Shown: positions 11,746 through 22,769 of the stretch, piece after piece
Position numbering within the stretch: the stretch's first letter is position 1
How the letters are laid out: each line of letters begins with the position of its first letter
From: Lycium barbarum
Lineage: Eukaryota; Streptophyta; Magnoliopsida; Solanales; Solanaceae
Direction: 5' to 3'
DNA length: 64,000 nt
Assembly (NCBI RefSeq): GCF_019175385.1
Contig: NC_083337.1
Coordinates: 46,476,938-46,540,937, forward strand
Notes under the pieces: model-generated
What the model saw: the letters and a program-made list of their open reading frames with translations, nothing else
Database searches by the model: none
Told to the model about the DNA's origin: nothing
Made by a program: the position numbers and the translations under genes

Positions 11746-11997
11746 AATTCATAAAATAGATAATTGATAATTTTGAGAAGAAGTTATTTTTCTACAAGAA
11801 AGCAGAGAAATATTTGGTATTTGCTCCCTTTTCTCCAACATTTCTAAATGTGAACATTACAAGAGACGAGCTTTAAGAGAAAATGAACCTTAATTGCCAT
11901 TTCTCTTATTAACTAAGCTATAGTGTTTTCTCCTTAGCAATTGTAAGATCACTACTTATGTAGGTATAATTTGTAAGAGAACACACTTCTAATTATA

Positions 11998-12144
11998 ATG
12001 AAGATAATGGAATGGTGGTCCATTATTTTTGGTATTGCTATTATTGTCTCGCTTTATGTTTTTATCAAAATTGGGCTCTTTACAAGTTCTACTCGTGATC
12101 TTTACGAGACTTTAATCGATGCATCTAATTTTTTTTCTATGTAG
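11998..12144 (+). CDS. Hypothetical 48-aa membrane-anchor ORF (low support)
   Basis: A short frame starts MKIMEWWSIIFGIAIIVS. A hydrophobic stretch at about residues 5-25 could be a membrane anchor. The other segment copy has the same frame at 36858-37088, where one extra T in a T-run extends it to 76 aa. The two copies differ mostly outside the first 45 codons. It might be a broken first exon or chance. I do not recognise the family. Confidence 0.2.
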   Translation: MKIMEWWSIIFGIAIIVSLYVFIKIGLFTSSTRDLYETLIDASNFFSM

Positions 12145-12235
12145 TTAGACATCAATTGCAACTTTTTAAAAACAAGGTACACATATTCAGAAAGTACATA
12201 AAAGTACTAATATTTTATATCAATCATAATGTTAA

Positions 12236-12381
12236 TGTAGGAAATATTTTCCGTGTTTCCTTTCATTCCTTGACTTGGTTTATATACAAAATATGCTAAC
12301 CTAAAATAGGAGATTACAAAATATTCTAACCTAAAATAGGAGATTACAAAATATTCTAACTAATATTTACATAATCTATCA
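12236..12381 (-). repeat. 3' LTR of the Ale element
   Basis: 146 bp, beginning TGTAGGAAATATTTTCC and ending ATCTATCA. It contains about two and a half copies of a 30-bp unit built on TTCTAACCTAAAATAGGAGA. Target duplication GTTAA lies just to the left. Confidence 0.93.
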
Positions 12382-15300
12382 CACCCCCGCAGTCGAAACG
12401 GGAGGTTTACGAACGCTGAGACTGTCCCGAAAATCTTCAAATAAGACTTGTGGTAGTATCTTGGTGAAAATATCGGCAATCTGATAACGGGATGGAACAT
12501 GAAGGACACGAACCTGTCCTCCCGCAACCTTCTCGCGAATAAAGTGGATGTCCATTTCAATGTGCTTGGTGCGCTGATGTTGCACTAGATTTCCTGAAAG
12601 ATAAATGGCACTCACATTGTCACAATACACCATAATAGCCTTATGAATAGGACAATGTAATTCCAACAGAAGATTGCGAATCCAGTATGACTCGGAGACA
12701 ACATTAGCAACCTCCCTATACTCCGCCTCAGCACTTGAACGAGAGAGGGTAGGTTGGTGTTTCGAAGACCAAGATATCAAGTTATCTCCAAGGAAGACAC
12801 AATAACCAGACGTTGACCGACGTTTGTCAGGGCAGCCCCCCCCCCCCCCCCCCAATCCGCATCAGTATAGGAAAGGAGGTCAGTAACGCAGGATGGATAA
12901 ATATGCAAACCATAATTAAGTGTACCCTGAATGTAACGGATGATGCGCTTAAGAGCATGCATATGAACCTCTCTCGGAGCATGCATGTGTAAGCATACCT
13001 GTTGAACTGCATAAGAAATATCCGGCCTCGTGAAGGTAAGATACTGAAGTGCACCTGCGAGACTGCGATAGTGAGTAGGGTCATCATAAGGCGCACAAGA
13101 TGTGCTGCTCACCTTCGGTTTAGTATCAACCGGAGTAGAAGTAGCCTTATAAGAAGACATCCCAACTCGATCAATGATTTCTTCGGCATACTTGCATTGT
13201 GAAAGAAACATGCCATCCTTATGGCGAGTGACATGAATGCCAAGGAAATAATTCAAAGGACCCAGATCCTTCATAGCAAATTCCGAGGCAAGGAGAGCCA
13301 TAATGGAGCATCGGAGAGAATCTGAGGAAGCAGTAAGAATAATATCATCAACATAAAGTAAAATGTATGCCATATCGGACCCCTTTTTGTAGATGAACAA
13401 AGAATTGTCAGATCTGCTGTTTGAAAAACCAAGAGAAGAGACATAATCTGCAAAATGCTTGTACCATGCCCTCAGGGCCTACTTAAGTCCATATAAGGAC
13501 TTACGCAGTAAACATACATAATTCGGATGAGTGGGATCTCTGAAACCCAGAGGTTGATGCATATACACTATTTCCTTGAGCTCACCGTGTAAGAAAGCAT
13601 TCTTGATATCTAGCTGATGAATAAGCCACTTCTTTGATAATGAAAGGCTGAGAACAGTACGGATCGTAGCCGGCTTGACCACCGGACTGAAGGTCTCACC
13701 ACAATCAATGCCAACCTGTTGAGTCTTTCCATCACCGACAAGACGGGCTTTATGCCTCTCAAAATCTCCATTAGACTTTTCTTTATGAGTGAAAATCCAC
13801 ATAGAACGAATAACATTCACATTAGGCGGACGGGACACCAACGCCTACGTCTTATTTTTAATAAGAGCATCAAATTCATCATCCATAGCCATTTTCCAAT
13901 TCGGGTCACGAAGGGCAGTCACAGGGTTACGAGGGAGAGGGGATTTCGTAACCATGGTATTCAAGTTAAACGTATGTTTTGGCTTAAAAATACAATTTTG
14001 ACTCCGAGTCACCATTCGGGTCGGATTGGTAGAGTGGAGCGGCTGGGGTGATGTTTGTGTGGGTATGGGAGACGGAGGGGGTAGGGCGGCAGGGGAGGCG
14101 GCTGGCCCATACGCCGCTAATGGAGGGGAGGCGGCAGGACTTGGCACGGTGGGAGGGGGTGTAGTCAGCTGGGTCACGGGTGCAGCGGGGGATGGGCTGG
14201 GCTGGGCCGAGTATCCAGATCAGTGGCCATATGATGCAACCAAAATGGGGAAATCCCATCATCCAAAAAATCATAAGTAGTTACAGTGGGAGAATGTAAA
14301 TTGGAAAATGGGAAAACATTCTCATCAAAAATCACGTGACGACAAATAATGATTTTGTTGGACGATAAATCATAACACTTATACCATCTATGATTCGTAG
14401 GATACCCCAAAAATACACACGGTGTAGACCGGGCTTGCAATTTGTGGATAGTCGGAGAAGGAAAGAGGGGATAACATAAACACCCAAAAACCCGAAGATG
14501 AGAGTAAGATGACTTTCTTTGGTATAGCACTTGAAGAGGAGAGACATGACCCAATAATTTGCTTGGTAAAATATTAAGAAGATATGTTGCTATTTGTAGG
14601 GCATGATGCCAAAACGAAGGGGGAAGAGAGGCATGAGCAAGGAGAGTCACAGTGATATTATTAATAGATCGGATTTTTCTTTCGGCTTTCCCATTTGTGA
14701 TGACATATATGGACAAGAAAGACGAAAGGACATCCCATTAGACTCACAAAATTTCCCGAATTGTCCATTATCATATTCCCTCCCATTATCACATTGGACA
14801 TTTTTAATATGACGTTCAATTTGGGTATGAATGTGGGCTTTTAAAGCTAAGAATTTTGCATAAACATCGGATTTCTTAGCTAAAGGAAAAGTCCATAAAA
14901 ACTTCAAAAAAAGTACATAATACCGATGACCCAATGAACTTAACACGGGAAAGGTCCACAAATCACTATGAATAATATCGAATGGCATCAAAGTTTCGGA
15001 AATAGAAGAATCAAACGGCAACTTAACATGTTTACCAAGAACGCAAGAACGACAAATACTAGAATGACTAGATTTATTACATTCAATGATTTTATTAAGC
15101 CTAAGACAATCTAAAATAGAATTTCCCGGGTGACCCAAACGAGCATGCCAAAAAGGAGAGGACAATGCCGCAAAGGTTGATGGAGTGGTGGTTGGATATT
15201 TGACGGTGGTGATTGGATGAAGATCTCCCCGACTATCACAACGCATTAGTGCCATCCCCGTCTGAAAATCCTTCACAGAAAACCAATACGGATCAAAATC

Positions 15301-16689
15301 AACAGACATAGAATTATCAGTAGTAAACTTCTGTACAGAAATTAAATTCTTAATGAGTTTAGGCGCATGTAAGACATTCCGTAAGGATAAAGGGGGGTTT
15401 GGGGGAGGCAAAGTAGTATGACCACAACCACGAATTGGAATCGAATGACCATTTCCCACAACAATACCATTATTTTGATTGCTCAAATTAAAATAAGACG
15501 AGAGATTACCGTCCGAGGATGTCATATGAGAAGTGGCCCCGGTATCCATGTACCAATTTTGATCGGACGGATTCAAGGTCATGGTGCGCATTACGGACTC
15601 GATGTCGGTTGGAACATTCGACCCATGAGGTGCCACTGCTGCCGTGTAGAGCTGCTAGGCTAGAGGAGGGCCCAATATACCCTGCTGCCGCGGCGGGCAG
15701 GCGGGGGACGAGCCCAAGAAGTCGTCGGGTACGGGCAGGGGGGAGGAGCAGCCAACCAGCGAGGCTGCAGTACCCACTGCCAATGACCAAAATGGCCGGC
15801 AGTCCACTGCTGGGAAAAGGAGCCCGCTAGCGGCGCACCGCCGCTGCTACGGCCAGAACCACCGCGTTCGCCGGAGGTGAATTTTTCGCCGCCTGAGCCG
15901 CGGCCAGAACCACTGTTACGGCCAGTCCCAGAATTTTGGCGGTGGGAATTTTTTGTTTTCCCTCGGCGTGGGCGTGTGTTTTCAGAGGGCAGTGCTGCGT
16001 CGTCAACCGCGACTACCATAGCCGAACCAGACCCGTGAGACACCATTGCCGCAAGTTCACGTTCTTCCAACACAAGGGAAGACCGAGCCTCTGTGAATGG
16101 GGGGAGGCTTAGCATGGCGAATTTGTGTCCCAGCCCCTTTGTACGCTTCAGTGAGACCCGAAACCAATTGAAGGACAAGGTGTCTATTTGTCACGGGAGC
16201 CCCGACATTCTTCAGTTGATCCGCAGGGCTCTTTAGACGTTGACAATAAGCGGAGGCATTGGGAAAATCCTCCATTCGAGTCGTCGGGAATTCTTGTTCG
16301 AGAGTCACCGCACGCGAGGTTTGATGATCTTGGAACATATCACGCAAGCGAACCCAAGCATCCATGGCAGTAGCATCTGGTTCAATGATGGTGTTTAACA
16401 GATCATTCGAAATTGTCCAATATATCCATTGAAGCATGGTGGCGTCAATGGTCGTCCACAATTCGACTTCCTCGTCAGTTTTGGGAGCCGGCTTCTCCTT
16501 ACCTTTGGGTGGAGGAATGATGTGATGAAGGACCTTGTGAGAACGAGCATGAATTTTGAAAAGCTCGGCCCATGTTCCGCATTGTGAGTTCTCCATCTCA
16601 AGAGTAACAGAGATATGATTCTTGATATTCGAGACCGCGAGGGCCGGGTGGAACGAGGACTTAACCGGAGTGGGTGTTGCATCGGCCAT
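12379..16689 (-). pseudogene. Ale copia Gag-Pol polyprotein, lightly damaged
   Basis: Domains in order on the minus strand. Gag starts at 16689 ([19 protein letters not shown]). The protease has MDTGATSH near 15550. The integrase zinc region has HARLGHPGN and CRSCVLGKH. The integrase core has the first Asp in SDLW, the second in QCDNGREY, and the Glu in NGKAERK. RT has [12 protein letters not shown] and the catalytic YVDD near 13345. RNase H has SAEAEYREVA. Lesions seen: a frame change after about 16090, a single-base loss near 14700 that moves NGKAER into another frame, a stop replacing Gln in SLYGLKQ (about 13480), and a 17-base C run (12838-12854) that breaks the frame inside RNase H. All catalytic residues are still readable, so it is a recently inactivated copy. 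Confidence 0.9.
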
Positions 16690-16791
16690 GGCAGATGTAG
16701 TGGAGAAAGAAGGTGACGGAAAGAGGAAGAAGAAAGAGGGACTAGGGCGTAGCGGAAGGAGGAAGAAGAAAGAAACCCTAATCTGATACCA

Positions 16792-16937
16792 TGTAGGAAA
16801 TATTTTCCGTGTTTCCTTTCATTGCTTGACTTGGTTTATATACAAAATATTCTAACCTAAAATAGGAGATTGCAAAATATTCTAACCTAAAATCGGAGAT
16901 TACAAAATATTCTAACTAATAATTACATAATCCATCA
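16792..16937 (-). repeat. 5' LTR of the Ale element
   Basis: 146 bp, nearly identical to 12236-12381. It is followed on the minus strand by the PBS ATGGTATCAGATT and on the plus strand by the target duplication GTTAA (16938-16942). Confidence 0.93.
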
Positions 16938-17586
16938 GTTAAGTTTCTTAATATTACCATTGACCAAGCCATTTTGATTGTTTCTTAGTCGTCGTCCATC
17001 TATATCTAGCTATTCTTTTGTCATTGTCAATCCAAGTAAAATGTATATGCTAGTGTCAAATGGTCTGACGTGGAACAATGAATGAACTGTTTGGATAAAC
17101 ATGGTGAGATAGATGAATACGTTAAGTTATTGTTGAATTGCATGTAATATTTGGAACATTTGAAAAAAGAGCAGCCCGTGAGGTGGTTAATTATTGTTAA
17201 GTAATTTTATCTATATATATATATATATATATATATTTTCCGATATAAAAGAGCGGCCTATGAGGCGTCTGATTGAGTTTTTATTCTTTTATTCATCTCT
17301 ATTATTTACTCCTCCGTTTTAATTTATTTATCTGGTTTTGACTTGACACGAAGTTTAAACTAAAGATAGATAGAATGTACCAAAATATCATTTGATCATA
17401 TGATTTTAAACATGCCATGTGGAAAGTTGGAATTAAATAGTTGTCAAAAAGGAAAAGAGGCATTTTTTTTTAAACGGACTAAGAAAAGAAAGTAAGACAA
17501 AAAATTAAAACGAAAGGATTAATAGATTTAAGTTTTACACACAAACAATATCAATTTATTTATTTAATATAATATAAATAATATTT

Positions 17587-17837
17587 GTACGTAATATTTT
17601 CTTTGGTAAATTAGGGAATCCACAGCCGCTATTCTTTGGGTGCGCTGAGGATAAACTTCGCTTCTAGTGTAATAGCCCTGAAACCACATATGAGATGTAA
17701 ACCGCATTAGGCAATCGCCACGCGATGAGCTCAGGATGAGAAGGCAGTTGGTGATGGGAATCGATCACAGGTCTCCCATGTGGAAAACCAGCAGCCAAAC
17801 CAATTCAGCCATCTTTGCGGGTTCCGTACGTAATATT
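17587..17837 (-). repeat. tRNA-derived SINE with 12-bp target duplication
   Basis: The body is 17599-17825 on the minus strand, starting GGAACCCGCAAAGATGGCTG. An A-box-like TGGCTGAATTGG and a B-box-like GATCGATTCCC are spaced as in a tRNA-type Pol III promoter. It is flanked by GTACGTAATATT on both sides (17587-17598 and 17826-17837). The tail has no long poly-A. The same insertion lies in copy 2 at 37737-37974, so it preceded the segment duplication. Confidence 0.75.
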
Positions 17838-17992
17838 AGTGTATATAATTCAATCTCTTAATTCCTACCTTTTTGTAGAGTTATTGTGCATGAAATCTGT
17901 TATCTAAATACAACAATATTCTTTAATATTTATCCCATTCCAGAGCATTTGCGATGACTTGCAAACATGTAAGAATTACAGTTCAATTATTT

Positions 17993-18318
17993 CTAGGATG
18001 GAAAAGGAGTGACCAAAACAATGATGGTTAATTTGGTCTCTTTCACTAGTGTTGTTTCTTCTGTTAGACATTTGGTTTGTAATCACAAATTTGTACTCTA
18101 CAATACTGTTTGCCTATAACATATGAGTACGATAATTAGCAACTTTCTAATAATTCTAGGATGGAAAAGGAGTGATCAAAACAATGATGGTTAATTTGAT
18201 CTCTCTTACTAGTGTTGTTTCTTCCGTTAAACATTTGGGTTGTAATTACAAATTTGTTCTCTACAATACTGTTTGCGTATAACATATAAGTACGATAATT
18301 AGCAAATTTCTAAAATTT
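17993..18318. repeat. 163-bp tandem duplication
   Basis: Two adjacent units start CTAGGATGGAAAAGGAGTGA at 17993 and 18156 and carry the same order of words, such as ATGATGGTTAATTTG and GTACGATAATTAGCAA. Copy 2 shows the same duplication at 38132 and 38295. No coding content. Confidence 0.8.
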
Positions 18319-18744
18319 CAGTTACTTTACCACTTTGGTTCTCTCTTTTCTCTCTAATAATCCCTTCCACATTATATACAAATATTTCTTGTTTGTTTTT
18401 CTGATAAGTAGGCAAAAGTGGTAAGTTTACAGAATATATTTATGAATTATCCTTTCGTTGAAGAACTAGTTTATAGTAAAGTAGGGGGAAGATATGGTTT
18501 TAGATGTTGACCTATCATATAAGTAAAAATTACAAATGCCCAGGACGGAAAAGGGAAGAGAAAAAAAATTGAAACCATAATTTTTATTTGTTTCATAAAC
18601 TTTTAAAAGTAAGAACATTGAAATTTTTAAATAGCTAGGGGCAGACGAAAATCTAATTCTCGGAGCATTTATGCAATAAAAAACCAACAAATTATACACG
18701 AAGCTTCACAAATTCAAAGAGATGGAAAACATACATCTTTCTTA

Positions 18745-19331
18745 GGCTTAATGCATATGCGGCCCCCTAAACTTGTCCTTTTTTTTCATTTTGGTACCTC
18801 AACTAAGTGTTGTTTCTACTGAACTCCTGAACTTGGTCTCAAGTGTGTCTATCAAACACAATCCAACTTACATACATATATGGTGAGTTTTTTTTTTCAA
18901 CCTTGCACGTGAATATAAATCGCATCCTACGTGGAATGTATTAAATGTAAACTTTAATGTAAATACATTCCGAGTGTTAGCAAATCTGAGTGTCAATTCA
19001 ACAATGCGCAGTAGAATATTTTGGGACACATTAACATTAAATTTTACTCTGTTGATAGGCTGGAATGGGACAACCAGGAAGCTCAAGGCAACGAGCAAGC
19101 TCAGATTGTATTACATTAGATTTTGCATTAAATACATTCCACGTAGGATGCAATTGACATTCACGCGCAAGACTGAAAAAAGTGAAACTCACCATATATG
19201 CTATGTAAGTGGTACTGTGTTTGATCGACACACTTGAGGCCAAGTTCAGGGTTTCAATAGGAACAACACTTAGTTGAAGTGTCAAAATGGAAAAAAGGGA
19301 CAAGTTTAGGGGGTTGCATATGCATTAAGCC
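18745..19331. mobile_element. Mutator-type MITE with 9-bp target duplication
   Basis: A 587-bp element with long imperfect terminal inverted repeats: GGCTTAATGCATATGC at the left and GCATATGCATTAAGCC at the right. The pairing continues inward through AAACTTGTCC and GGACAAGTTT. It is flanked by the 9-bp direct repeat TCTTTCTTA (18736-18744 and 19332-19340). A 9-bp duplication with long TIRs is the signature of Mutator-like elements. It has no transposase, so it is non-autonomous. The 87-aa frames inside are not genes. Confidence 0.85.
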
Positions 19332-19652
19332 TCTTTCTTAATTCAACACCAACAACATACACAGTGAAATACCACAAAGTGGGTTTTGGAGAGGATAGAA
19401 TGTACGCTGATCTTACCCTTATCTTGAAAGATAGAGAGGTTGTTTCTGGTAGACCCTTGGCACATGGACAAACTAGTCACAGCCGTACAAAAAAAAAAAG
19501 AAATAACGGGAGCGACTAAGTCATGACAAAATACTATAAAAAAACATGATAAAGCAATCTGAAAAAAAAAAAGTGACTACCACAAGTCAATACGATAATC
19601 GAAGTACAAAAAATATTAGATAATAGCTGAAATTGAAGGAGAAGAAACTAGC

Positions 19653-21556
19653 AGAGTAATACCTAAGCCAAATATAACCATTGATCGTTGCAGCCTATCT
19701 AAAACTAAAATTGTGAGAATTTTCAAATTTCAGTTGTCAATAAGCAAAGATCATTGACCAGTTAATAAATCCAACGTGTCATCTTTATAAGGGTCAAAGG
19801 ATTTTAAATACACAACTCTTTACAATAATTTTTGTCTCAGTTCCTCTTTTAAAAAAACAGGAGCATGAACGATGAGATGTTGATGATAATGAAAAAGATA
19901 ATTGAGGATTTTAAGGAAAAGTTGTTATTCTATTATGTATACATTATACTAATGCATCTCTTCATTTATTTGAAATTACCAGACGGATAAGAAGATAACT
20001 ATTGAATTTTGCACTATGATCAACTACGTCTACTCCTATATGAAAGCAAGGAGGAATTCTTTTAACTGAAGACAATATATTTTTGCCTTACAAATAAATA
20101 CTATATAAATATTAGTATCCTTCTTAATTTGTGTAATCCCACAAATTAATTGAACTGCAAACTTTGAACATGTTATGTGTTTATTTCTCAGTCACGACAT
20201 AGCGGGAGTTTCTGGCACGACGGACATCATCATTTCCCGAATGAATTACGGGCATGTTCTTCTTTTCACACTTAATTGTTATTTATTTGATTAATGGATT
20301 ATTAGTTAGTGCTAGCAAAAAACCGATACAACTTATTCAAAATGAGGATAAATTATTTTCTTGGTGATCAGGTTAGTTTTATTACCAACACTTTTTAAAT
20401 TTTAGTGTAAAAAATTAGAAGAATAAGACTTAATAATTTGAGATGAGAAAGTTATTTGAATGAAAATGAGAAAAGCCACATTATGTATAAGATAGTAACT
20501 GAAATATTAATAAAGTTAAATATAAAAAATATTGAAAACTTGAAAGAACTCCAAGGAAAAAAACAACAGATTAAAAACATTATTTAAATTCTAAAAAAAC
20601 AAAGAATTTAAAATATAATTGAAATTCTCATAGAGCAATTTCAATAAGTAAAATTTAAAATTCAAAAGTTTGTATTGATAGAGAAAGAGAAAGAGAAGGA
20701 AATAGCGCTTATTGCACATAATAATATAATGAGAATTTATTTAAAATATCGATAGATGTTTTGACAGAATAATAAAAGAACTGCTTCATTAATAATTAGA
20801 CTTTGGACTAATTAAAAAATCATAATTCAGAATAATATGGTATTACTTTGATTGTGTTAACATAATAAATGAAAAACTAATTAAAATATCATAGAAAATA
20901 GAGATGGTGTGAGGGTGCGGATCGTAAGGAGGGAATGAGGTAAGTGGTAGTAGTTGGTGGTTTCTTCTTCTTTGATTTTTTTTTTTTTTTAATTTTTGAT
21001 AAAGACAATAAAAATCATTCAAACAAAAAACTATCCGTAAATCTAATTAGAGATGAGAAAGTTCTCCATTAAGACAAAAAGTTATACTATGTTTCAAGAT
21101 CGTGAATTGAAATCTTTATACAAAAAGTCAAAAAACCAAAAGATTGAATCTTAAAAATATTCAAGAAACAAAATAAATAAAAAATAATTATTGTTTATTA
21201 GGTAATTTCAATAATTGAAATTTAAACTCAAAATTATATTAAAAATAATCAGCAATAAAATTAAAACTGAAACAAAGGAGAGAAATTTTAATTTCTTATT
21301 GTATATAATACTAAATAATAATTATTAACTATACCGACAAATTCGATATAAGAGTAATACCTACGCCAAATATAGCCATTAATCGCTGCAGCCTATCTAA
21401 ACCTAAAATTGTGAAAATTTTCAAATTTCAGTTGTCAATAAGAAAAGATGATTGACCAATTAATAAACCCAACATGTCATCTTTATAGGGGTCTAAAGGA
21501 TTTTAAATACGCAACTCTTTACAATAATTTTTATCCCAGTTCCTCTTTTAAAAAAA
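19653..21556. repeat. Direct repeats about 1.7 kb apart
   Basis: Sequence starting AGAGTAATACCTAAGCC at 19653 recurs at 21351 (AGAGTAATACCTACGCC), with about 205 bp shared in this copy. In copy 2 the pair is 39783-40134 and 41472-41820, about 350 bp. The DNA between is AT-rich and non-coding. The pair could be LTRs of a small non-autonomous element or the edges of a tandem 1.7-kb unit. I found no PBS, PPT or target duplication to decide. Confidence 0.55.
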
Positions 21557-21995
21557 TATAAAAACAAAAAAATCCGCCTTAATTCGATTTCAGAAAGTAA
21601 TGATATTATAGGACTAAGATATTTTTTCTTGAAGATTCTTATGCTACTCTTCAAAGGAAATAATAAAAACTTATAGTTTTATGTAAAGATGAGGTTTCTT
21701 TATGCTTGATTTCATCTGATATTGCTGAATAAACTTTCAAAAACCAAATATCCTGTTTGGACAGGTTTTTGGTTTGTCTTGAAATATATATATATATATA
21801 TATCTTCTCTTTTGAAAACAATTTTGTGTTTGAATAGTTTTCCAAAGATAGTTATTTCAAAGAATGAAAATATAATTAAACACCTGTTTGAATTTCCAAA
21901 AAGATTTTGGAGTTATTTTCTAAAAACAATGTTAGATTTGTTTTTCAGATAAAACAAAACGATAGTTTGCATATTTTTTAAACTTCAGTGTGTAT
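21557..21995. other. AT-rich spacer, nothing recognised
   Basis: It lies between the end of the duplicated segment and the Tork LTR. It contains an (AT)n run at about 21786-21806. No coding sequence, and no similarity to the N-terminal half of the BBE-like gene that would be expected on this side of the Tork insertion. Confidence 0.5.
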
Positions 21996-22753
21996 TGTTG
22001 GGAAGAAAAAGCAATAATCAAATTGCACGACGAGGTAACAGCGGAAGAATTACCCAAGTCGAAACTTCCCACACTATTTGAACCGAGAGAAGACAATAAA
22101 CACTAGCACAAATGGAAATCTGGGCAGCAGCTATACCAACAATAAAATAGCAAAGCAAGCAAAAATAAATCGAATGGAAGAGACACCAAATTTACGTGGT
22201 AAAACCCCTTCAAGGTGAAGAGGAAACATCCACGGGACCCCCGGTCCACAAAAACTCCACTATAAACAACAAAAGTTACAACAATGTCCTCCAAATAGCT
22301 ACAACAACAAAGCCAAGCACAGAGCAATAATACATAAAAGATAGCACCAAAACTAGCGAAGAAAGGAGAGATATCACCCCAAAAATGAGCTACTGTTCGT
22401 ACTCGAAAATTGGAGCTACAGATCACAAAATCCAATCTCCTCCGTTGCAATCGAAGAACCAGATGTTTAGAACCCCCAGTTCAAATTGCCGCATGATCCA
22501 ACGGTTAACAAATCGGAAAACGTAATTTAAACCGGACTTCTGTAGCAGAAAATTTCTGGACGAAAATCTGCTTTCTCTCTCACGTTTTTCTCTCTCTATA
22601 TGGCTGCTATGAATTCACTCTTGTGTTCTCAAAATAAGACCTAAATTGATCCTATATATAGAGGAAATTTTAGGCAAAATTGTCCTGGTCCAAATTGGAT
22701 TGGGTTTTATTAATCTGATTCCACATAGGAAGGGAAAACCTAAAAACCTAACA
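21996..22753 (-). repeat. 3' LTR of the Tork-like element
   Basis: 758 bp, pairs with 25628-26373. The PPT lies directly to its right. Small open frames such as 22103-22450 recur in the other LTR (25733-26080) and are LTR sequence, not genes. Confidence 0.88.
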
Positions 22754-22769
22754 ATTCTCCCCCTCCCGA

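Larger units (their letters stand above)
12236..16937 (-). mobile_element. Ale/Retrofit-type Ty1/copia retrotransposon, full length
   Basis: The element is 4702 bp with two 146-bp LTRs (TGTAGGAAAT...ATCA) and the target duplication GTTAA at 12231-12235 and 16938-16942. The PBS (minus ATGGTATCAGATT, about 16791-16779) lies next to the right LTR and the PPT (TGCGGGGGTG, 12391-12382) next to the left one, so it is transcribed on the minus strand. Short LTRs, compact size and a single Gag-Pol frame fit the Ale lineage. The LTRs differ at about 6 of 146 sites by eye. The matching segment at 37091 is an empty site. Confidence 0.93.
11313..21556. repeat. Duplicated 5.5-kb segment, copy 1 (split by Ale element)
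   Basis: This stretch, without 12236-16942, is collinear with 36171-41677 at high identity with scattered substitutions. It begins inside the Tat-type LTR. It then carries AT-rich non-coding DNA, a SINE, a 163-bp tandem duplication, a MITE, and about 210 bp repeated directly (19653 and 21351). Both copies share all of these nested features, so they predate the duplication. The Ale copia element is only in this copy. Confidence 0.85.
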
